DNA of 10,286 nucleotides, from contig CADBLN010000091.1 of assembly GCA_902795525.1 (NCBI GenBank), positions 1-10,286 on the forward strand, read 5' to 3'. Below the pieces are notes generated by a model. The model ran no database searches, was not told where the DNA came from, and saw only the letters and a list, made by a program, of their open reading frames with translations. This stretch comes from an uncultured Erysipelotrichaceae bacterium (GTDB taxonomy: Bacteria > Bacillota_I > Bacilli_A > Erysipelotrichales > Erysipelotrichaceae). Numbering within the stretch: position 1 is the stretch's first letter; every line of letters begins with the position of its first letter. A program made the translations under genes and the position numbers. Of the stretch, positions 6,542 to 10,286 are shown one piece after another.

Positions 6542-6569
6542 ATTATATCAAAAACGGCTTTTATTTCAA
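6542..6569 (-). promoter_or_regulatory. Predicted sigma-A promoter for the transporter/hydrolase operon
   Basis: The minus strand has -35 TTGAAA (6569-6564), a 16-base spacer and a perfect -10 TATAAT (6547-6542), preceded by TGA, which makes an extended -10 (TGnTATAAT). Transcription would begin near 6535, giving a leader of roughly 58 bases. I see no riboswitch in this leader. A 10-bp palindrome GTTATATAAC sits just upstream at 6578-6587. Confidence 0.7.
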
Positions 6570-6600
6570 AAACTGGGGTTATATAACTTCTGCCTTTTTA

Positions 6601-6629
6601 TTTACATTTTCATTTCATTAATGTAAAAT
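6601..6629 (+). promoter_or_regulatory. Predicted promoter of tRNA-Leu
   Basis: The -35 TTTACA (6601-6606), an exact 17-base spacer and the -10 TAAAAT (6624-6629) end 10 bases before the mature tRNA 5' end, as is usual for a single tRNA transcript. The two boxes also form part of a 7-bp inverted repeat (TTTACAT/ATGTAAA), which I take as chance. Confidence 0.65.
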
Positions 6630-6639
6630 AGTTTTGCAC

Positions 6640-6726
6640 GCTCGAGTGGTGAAATTGGTAGACGCAGTGGACTCAAAATCCACCGGGATAAAACCCTTGA
6701 CGGTTCGAGTCCGTCCTCGAGCACCA
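6640..6726 (+). tRNA. tRNA-Leu, anticodon CAA (reads UUG)
   Basis: The full cloverleaf can be folded by eye. The acceptor stem is GCTCGAG/CTCGAGC. The D arm carries GGTGAAATTGGTAGACGC. The anticodon stem GTGGA/TCCAC closes the loop CTCAAAA with anticodon CAA. There is a long variable arm (CGGG/CCC region) as expected for the class II tRNA-Leu. The T arm is GACGG-TTCGAGT-CCGTC, the discriminator is A, and the CCA is encoded (6724-6726). It stands alone between divergent operons, with its own promoter and terminator. Confidence 0.96.
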
Positions 6727-6735
6727 GTTAAAGTC

Positions 6736-6758
6736 AAAACGACCTAGGTCGTTTTTTT
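6736..6758 (+). terminator. Intrinsic terminator of tRNA-Leu
   Basis: A palindromic hairpin AAAACGACC-TA-GGTCGTTTT (6736-6755), ten bases after the encoded CCA and followed by T residues to 6758 (seven in a row from 6752). Because the left arm starts with A residues, it may also act weakly for the convergent GGDEF operon ending at 6770. Confidence 0.85.
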
Positions 6759-6769
6759 ATTTGTAATGG

Positions 6770-7921
6770 TTATACTAGATTCTTTTTCTTATTTTCATAT
6801 AATACTTCATCAGCACTTTTAAAAATTGCTTCCTCAGTAATTCTTCTGTCGTAAGTCGAGCTATAACCTCCTGATAATTTCAGGTTATAAGGTTTCGTTA
6901 ACTCCTCACACTTTTCTTGTAGTCTACGATTCAATCGTTCAATGATGGCGCTTGGTTCACAATCTAATTCACCTTCAAACAACAAAACAAACTCATCGCC
7001 ACCCCATCGAGCAGTATAGAAACCATACTCATTATGAAATTCATTGATAACAGATGCGATGAGTTTCATAACATTATCCCCTTCTGCATGACCATATAAA
7101 TCATTTACCTTTTTAAAATCATCCACATCTACAATAAAGATATGTACAGGATTATCTGGACTTGCGTAAAACAAATGTTCTTGAAGGTATTCACTGGCAC
7201 CTCTGCGATTGTGCAAACCAGTTAAAGTATCAACATAAATTTGTTCGTTCTGCATGCCGGTAAATATAACGACGATCCCTAATAATGCCAAAAGTTCTAA
7301 TACTGGTAAATGAGGGATAATATAATCTATTATTCCAGCTGTAATAGGAAACACCAAAAACAACATTAATATAATGTGTTCTCTCCTCTTTTTTGGTGTA
7401 TCAGCATATTTCAAGTTAATTAATAGATGAAATGAAGCATGTAATAAATAAATCCCGGACATTCCAATTATAGCAATATATAAAGGCCCACGTTGAAACA
7501 TCCCTGCCGCATCATAATAAAATACTAGCTTAGTCCAAGGAGAGCTTACCAATATTATGATTAAAACAAATAATGGAAAAGCAAATAATAATCTACCCTT
7601 GGTTTTTGCTAAGAACTTGGATTCCAGTTTATTTTCAATAAACAAGAACCACTCAAAAACACAAAAACAAACTGCGCTAAGATTTATAATTGTAAAGATT
7701 GTACCCAAAAAAACTCCAATCCTATTTACATTCGCATAGACACATACACCATTGGACGACACAAAAGCTATATAGGACATAATAAATCTTACAAATCTCT
7801 TGAGTTCTTCTTCACTACCCATGTCTTCGCTAAGTCTTGACAGTATTGTAATACCACAAATATCACAAATAACAACAACACTAATGTAAGTCATCATATA
7901 AGCTCTAGTAATATCAGTCAT
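6770..7921 (-). CDS. Membrane diguanylate cyclase, 7TM sensor plus GGDEF (second gene of tandem pair)
   Basis: A 383-residue protein predicted to make c-di-GMP from two GTP in response to a membrane signal. Seven hydrophobic segments lie at about 7-28, 44-64, 69-93, 111-127, 147-170, 184-202 and 205-223. Basic loops (such as TPKKRREH at 175-182) are placed for an outside N-terminus and inside C-terminus. A very short linker leads into the GGDEF domain (about 229-380): DTLTGLHNRR (231-240), metal-binding DVDDFKKVND (265-274) and an intact GGDEF at 307-311. No RxxD inhibitory site stands five residues before GGDEF, so product feedback at that site is unlikely. It is a paralog of the upstream gene, with which it shares a 4-base ATGA overlap (translational coupling). 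The outer loop SPWTKLVFYY (127-136) is almost identical in both. Confidence 0.88.
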   Translation of the reverse strand: MTDITRAYMMTYISVVVICDICGITILSRLSEDMGSEEELKRFVRFIMSYIAFVSSNGVCVYANVNRIGVFLGTIFTIINLSAVCFCVFEWFLFIENKLESKFLAKTKGRLLFAFPLFVLIIILVSSPWTKLVFYYDAAGMFQRGPLYIAIIGMSGIYLLHASFHLLINLKYADTPKKRREHIILMLFLVFPITAGIIDYIIPHLPVLELLALLGIVVIFTGMQNEQIYVDTLTGLHNRRGASEYLQEHLFYASPDNPVHIFIVDVDDFKKVNDLYGHAEGDNVMKLIASVINEFHNEYGFYTARWGGDEFVLLFEGELDCEPSAIIERLNRRLQEKCEELTKPYNLKLSGGYSSTYDRRITEEAIFKSADEVLYENKKKNLV

Positions 7922-9087
7922 ACAAATATACCTGCTCTCTTTTCTCTAGCTTTTTTACGATGCTCTTCCTTGAAGGTGTACATCATCCTATCAGCCCTGG
8001 CGACGGCTTCTTCAATGCTTTTGTCTTCCATCAACACTTCGGAATAGCCAATGCTAAGCTGTAGATAGTATGGTAAATTATGGGTTTTTTCCTTCTCCAT
8101 ATTTTCAACCAAGATTTCGTGAATGAAGTCATCGATATTACCAACTCTATGCTTGGTTGTTATTATAAGGAATTCATCTCCACCCCATCTAGCGACCAAT
8201 CCATCACGTTCATTTATGATGTGCTTTAATGAATTGCTTATCATTCTTAAAGCCTGATTGCCTTCATAGTGGCCAAATTCATCATTAATATTCTTTAATC
8301 CATCAACATCGGCTATTATTACATATAATGGATTATCCTTCGAATAATGCTCCATCTGCTCACTATAGTATTCCTCTACCCTATTACGATTAGCAACACC
8401 TGTAAGTGAATCATTAAAAATACGTGAGCTTTGAAGGTTTGTAAAAATAGCTACAATACCAGCTATTATTGTTAATTCCATGATCGGCAGATTCGGTATT
8501 ATAATATCAACGATTCCTCCACACAAAGGATATAACAGAAATTGCATCAATGTTCGAGTTTCTTTCTTTAAAGTCTTTGAAACAATTCTGCGATTATAGT
8601 AAATTAATTGAATTGTCGCAATGAACAAATAGAACATCGCTAACAAAACCATTATTTCATATAATTGCCCGTGAATATACTTACCATTTTCATAATAAAA
8701 TACGAGTTTTGTAAATGGAGAGGTGATTATGGTTAAAACTGTAATTACCAAAGGCAATAAAATCAAAACCATAAAACGCCAATCTTCATTTTTAGCCGGG
8801 TTAGTTCTTAATTGGATATAAGAAAACCAAAAGTACGAACCAGCACAAATAGAAATTAGATTGGCCATACTATTTATGGTTCCATTCAATTTTAAATAAC
8901 CATTATTTATCCAAATCCAAAGGGAATTTGTAAAACAGAAAAAGATGAAGGAGATCAAACACCACCTTAAGGTGTTAATCTGTTTTTCACTGCCCATATC
9001 ATTTTTAAGGCGCCTAAAAATAACCAAACCAATGGCCATAGAAATCACATCTACTATGAAATATGTACACACATAGGTAAAGGTCAT
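7918..9087 (-). CDS. Membrane diguanylate cyclase, 7TM sensor plus GGDEF (first gene of tandem pair)
   Basis: A 389-residue paralog of the following gene with the same plan. Seven hydrophobic segments lie at about 5-25, 41-61, 70-92, 105-123, 143-163, 180-197 and 203-217. The GGDEF domain (about 225-375) has DSLTGVANRN (226-235), ADVDGLKNIND (259-269, metal Asp260) and an intact GGDEF at 302-306. The RxxD inhibitory site is absent here too. The outer loop between segments 4 and 5 reads SPFTKLVFYYENGKYIHG. The C-tail (375-389) is strongly basic. The start ATG 9087 has a good AGGAG site. An extended -10 promoter lies just upstream, and the gene is divergent from the aldose epimerase gene. The sensed signal is unknown. 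Confidence 0.88.
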   Translation of the reverse strand: MTFTYVCTYFIVDVISMAIGLVIFRRLKNDMGSEKQINTLRWCLISFIFFCFTNSLWIWINNGYLKLNGTINSMANLISICAGSYFWFSYIQLRTNPAKNEDWRFMVLILLPLVITVLTIITSPFTKLVFYYENGKYIHGQLYEIMVLLAMFYLFIATIQLIYYNRRIVSKTLKKETRTLMQFLLYPLCGGIVDIIIPNLPIMELTIIAGIVAIFTNLQSSRIFNDSLTGVANRNRVEEYYSEQMEHYSKDNPLYVIIADVDGLKNINDEFGHYEGNQALRMISNSLKHIINERDGLVARWGGDEFLIITTKHRVGNIDDFIHEILVENMEKEKTHNLPYYLQLSIGYSEVLMEDKSIEEAVARADRMMYTFKEEHRKKAREKRAGIFV

Positions 9088-9114
9088 TTCGCTCTCCTGT
9101 TCACATTTGTCCCC

Positions 9115-9123
9115 ATTATATCA
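9115..9123 (-). promoter_or_regulatory. Extended -10 promoter of the GGDEF pair
   Basis: The minus strand reads TGATATAAT (9123-9115), an extended -10 with a perfect TATAAT box. No good -35 stands 16-18 bases upstream, which fits an extended -10 promoter. The leader to ATG 9087 is about 20 bases and contains AGGAG. Confidence 0.55.
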
Positions 9124-9157
9124 TTATCTTATAACTTTATTTAAAGTAATTTTTGAT

Positions 9158-9186
9158 TTGAGCTAGTATTTAAAATCAAGTAATAT
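9158..9186 (+). promoter_or_regulatory. Weak candidate promoter for the aldose epimerase gene
   Basis: TTGAGC (9158-9163), a 17-base spacer and TAATAT (9181-9186), with four of six matches in each box. It overlaps a 7-bp inverted repeat (TTGATTT 9153-9159 with AAATCAA 9173-9179) that could be an operator or chance. Confidence 0.35.
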
Positions 9187-9201
9187 TTGAATAGAAGAAG
9201 T

Positions 9202-9205
9202 GGAG
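9202..9205 (+). promoter_or_regulatory. Ribosome binding site deciding the aldose epimerase start
   Basis: GGAG at 9202-9205 stands 6 bases before ATG 9212. An in-frame GTG at 9200 would place the start codon inside this ribosome site, so the longer frame is unlikely. Confidence 0.65.
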
Positions 9206-9211
9206 AAAACT

Positions 9212-10051
9212 ATGGCAAAAGAAACAAAAATATCTAATGGAATTGTCACTGCAGCAATCTCAACACATGGAGCTGAGGTGACTAGTTTTAAGAAAATTGC
9301 TGATGATATCGAAATGATTTGGCAAAGAAATCCGGATTATTGGTTAAATTGTAATCCTATTTTATTTCCTTATACTGGAGTGCTGATAGATGGAAAATAT
9401 GAAATAAATGGTCAAACCTATAGCTTAGGCCAGCATGGTTTCGCAAGACATGCCGAGTTTGAATTCATAGACATCAAATCTGACAGTTGTAAATTGCACC
9501 TAAAACATGATGATTATACAATGAGTGTTTATCCATATATGTTTGATTTAGCTGTTGAGTATCGTTTAAATGGTTCTAGATTAGAAATTAAGTATTGCGT
9601 TACAAACATGGGTGAAGAAGATCTGCCATTTAATATTGGCTTTCATCCAGCATTCAATACACCAATGGTTGAAGGCAAGAAATATGAAGACTACTATGTC
9701 GAATTAGAACAGATTGAAGAATTAAACAATGACAAAGTTCAAATCGGAACCACTAATAAATTCATGTTAAAAGATTACTTGTTAAGAGGTTCATGGTTCT
9801 TTCATAATGGTCATATTAAATCCAAATGGGCACAGTTAACTGATGGAATTAACGCTATTAGAGTTGGTTGCGAAGGTTTTCAAACTCTCGGTTTTTGGAG
9901 AAAAAATGAAGAAACACCATTCATGTGTATTGAACCATGGCATCCAAAAACAGACTTAAAGAAAGCTTATACATTTAGGAACGATACTGAAAACAATCTA
10001 TTACCACCACATCAGCAGTTTTATTGTCAGTATTATTTCGAAATACTTTAA
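9212..10051 (+). CDS. Aldose 1-epimerase family protein, LacX-like
   Basis: A 279-residue cytoplasmic enzyme of the galactose-mutarotase fold, expected to interconvert alpha and beta anomers of a hexose or hexose derivative. Family landmarks, numbered from ATG 9212, are HGFAR (75-79), which supplies a conserved His; NIGFHPAF (141-148) with the second His; and CIEPW (239-243) with the presumed catalytic Glu241. The GFW...PFMCIEPWH ending pattern and the length are typical of the LacX-like subgroup rather than GalM itself. No sugar operon surrounds it, so the sugar is unknown. A good GGAG ribosome site fixes the start. It is divergent from the GGDEF pair and convergent with the HD-like gene, with which it shares a terminator hairpin. 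Confidence 0.9.
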   Translation: MAKETKISNGIVTAAISTHGAEVTSFKKIADDIEMIWQRNPDYWLNCNPILFPYTGVLIDGKYEINGQTYSLGQHGFARHAEFEFIDIKSDSCKLHLKHDDYTMSVYPYMFDLAVEYRLNGSRLEIKYCVTNMGEEDLPFNIGFHPAFNTPMVEGKKYEDYYVELEQIEELNNDKVQIGTTNKFMLKDYLLRGSWFFHNGHIKSKWAQLTDGINAIRVGCEGFQTLGFWRKNEETPFMCIEPWHPKTDLKKAYTFRNDTENNLLPPHQQFYCQYYFEIL

Positions 10052-10076
10052 AAGCCAAGAATCTTGGCTTTTAAAG
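10046..10076. terminator. Shared bidirectional terminator between convergent genes
   Basis: A perfect 14-bp stem (10046-10059 with 10063-10076) with a 3-base loop and T/A-rich arms on both sides. It contains the stop codons of both the epimerase gene (10049-10051) and the opposite-strand HD-like gene (10071-10073), so one hairpin can end both transcripts. Confidence 0.8.
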
Positions 10077-10286
10077 TTCTTTCAATATGCGATAAGCTTG
10101 ACGATAGTTTTCGTTGCGCTCTTCAGTTATTATTCTTTGAATTCCCTCATATACTTCAGGTTCACTCAACTCTTTGACAATTTCAGGGGCATACCTAACT
10201 CCGCTTAATTCTTGAATTTCATAAATATACTCTTCCAGAGTTTTTCCCGGCTTATAACTACGCCCTACAAAGTCTGTTGCAGCATC
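10071..10286 (-). CDS. C-terminal end of a probable HD/HD-GYP-type protein (partial, cut by window edge)
   Basis: Only the last 71 residues are in the window, open from the edge to the TAA at 10073-10071. They begin DAATDFVGRSYKPGKTLEEY and continue with IQELSGVRYAPEIVKEL, then a helical tail TEERNENYRQAYRILKEL. The pattern 'D..TD.RsYk.gkt.ee....i...sG..y.Peiv' is what follows the GYP motif at the end of HD-GYP and related HD c-di-GMP phosphodiesterase domains. The helical tail ending is one I associate with HD-containing signalling proteins of anaerobic Firmicutes. The metal-binding HD residues lie outside the window, so activity cannot be judged. Its place next to two GGDEF genes fits a c-di-GMP role. 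Confidence 0.65.
   Translation of the reverse strand, partial: DAATDFVGRSYKPGKTLEEYIYEIQELSGVRYAPEIVKELSEPEVYEGIQRIITEERNENYRQAYRILKEL

Noticed and set aside
6601..6627. 7-bp inverted repeat TTTACAT/ATGTAAA as an operator for the tRNA
   Set aside because: It is explained by the -35 and -10 boxes of the tRNA promoter; single tRNAs rarely have operators.
6478..6639. Riboswitch or small RNA in the gap between the transporter and tRNA genes
   Set aside because: Only promoters and a 10-bp palindrome (6578-6587) are visible; no structured leader or conserved motif could be recognised.
6640..6726. tRNA-Leu as an integration site
   Set aside because: No integrase, no repeated copy of the tRNA 3' end in the window, and no change in base use on either side.

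Overview
The window is AT-rich, with short intergenic gaps, Gram-positive style AGGAGG-type ribosome sites, a lipoprotein signal, a tRNA with encoded CCA, and gene families typical of anaerobic gut Firmicutes (radical-SAM sulfatase-maturase-like enzyme, UMF1 transporter, 7TM-GGDEF proteins). I read it as the chromosome of a low-GC, anaerobic, gut-type Firmicute (Erysipelotrichia or Clostridia). The sequence does not fix the genus. I see no phage, transposon, CRISPR or integrase signal, and no gene-free stretch longer than 300 bases.

Left part (1-2605): a minus-strand operon runs Crp/Fnr-type regulator, substrate-binding lipoprotein, then ABC permease (cut by the window edge). This is an import system of the NitT/TauT/SsuABC type with its own regulator. 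It diverges from a plus-strand YfcE-like phosphodiesterase. The 93-base gap between them carries back-to-back -35 boxes that form a perfect 8-bp inverted repeat, a good candidate site for regulation of both sides. The phosphodiesterase gene meets the next gene tail to tail with an 8-base overlap.

Middle part (2598-6477, all minus): a radical-SAM/SPASM enzyme with every residue expected of an anaerobic sulfatase-maturase is coupled by a 7-base overlap to a small cytoplasmic C39-like cysteine peptidase. Upstream of this pair, and separated from it by a strong hairpin terminator, is a two-gene operon of a UMF1-family transporter and a dienelactone-hydrolase-like enzyme, with a clear promoter.

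Right part (6478-10286): a plus-strand tRNA-Leu(CAA) with its own promoter and terminator. It is followed by two tandem minus-strand paralogs, each with seven predicted membrane segments and an intact GGDEF domain, overlapping by 4 bases. Divergent from these is a LacX-like aldose 1-epimerase. Convergent to the epimerase, and sharing its terminator hairpin, is the C-terminal end of what looks like an HD/HD-GYP-type protein. Two likely c-di-GMP synthases and one possible c-di-GMP phosphodiesterase therefore lie within about 3.5 kb.

I did not find a clearly new multi-gene system. The parts most worth a second look are the radical-SAM/C39 pair, the 7TM-GGDEF tandem with its conserved outer loop, and the palindromic divergent promoter.
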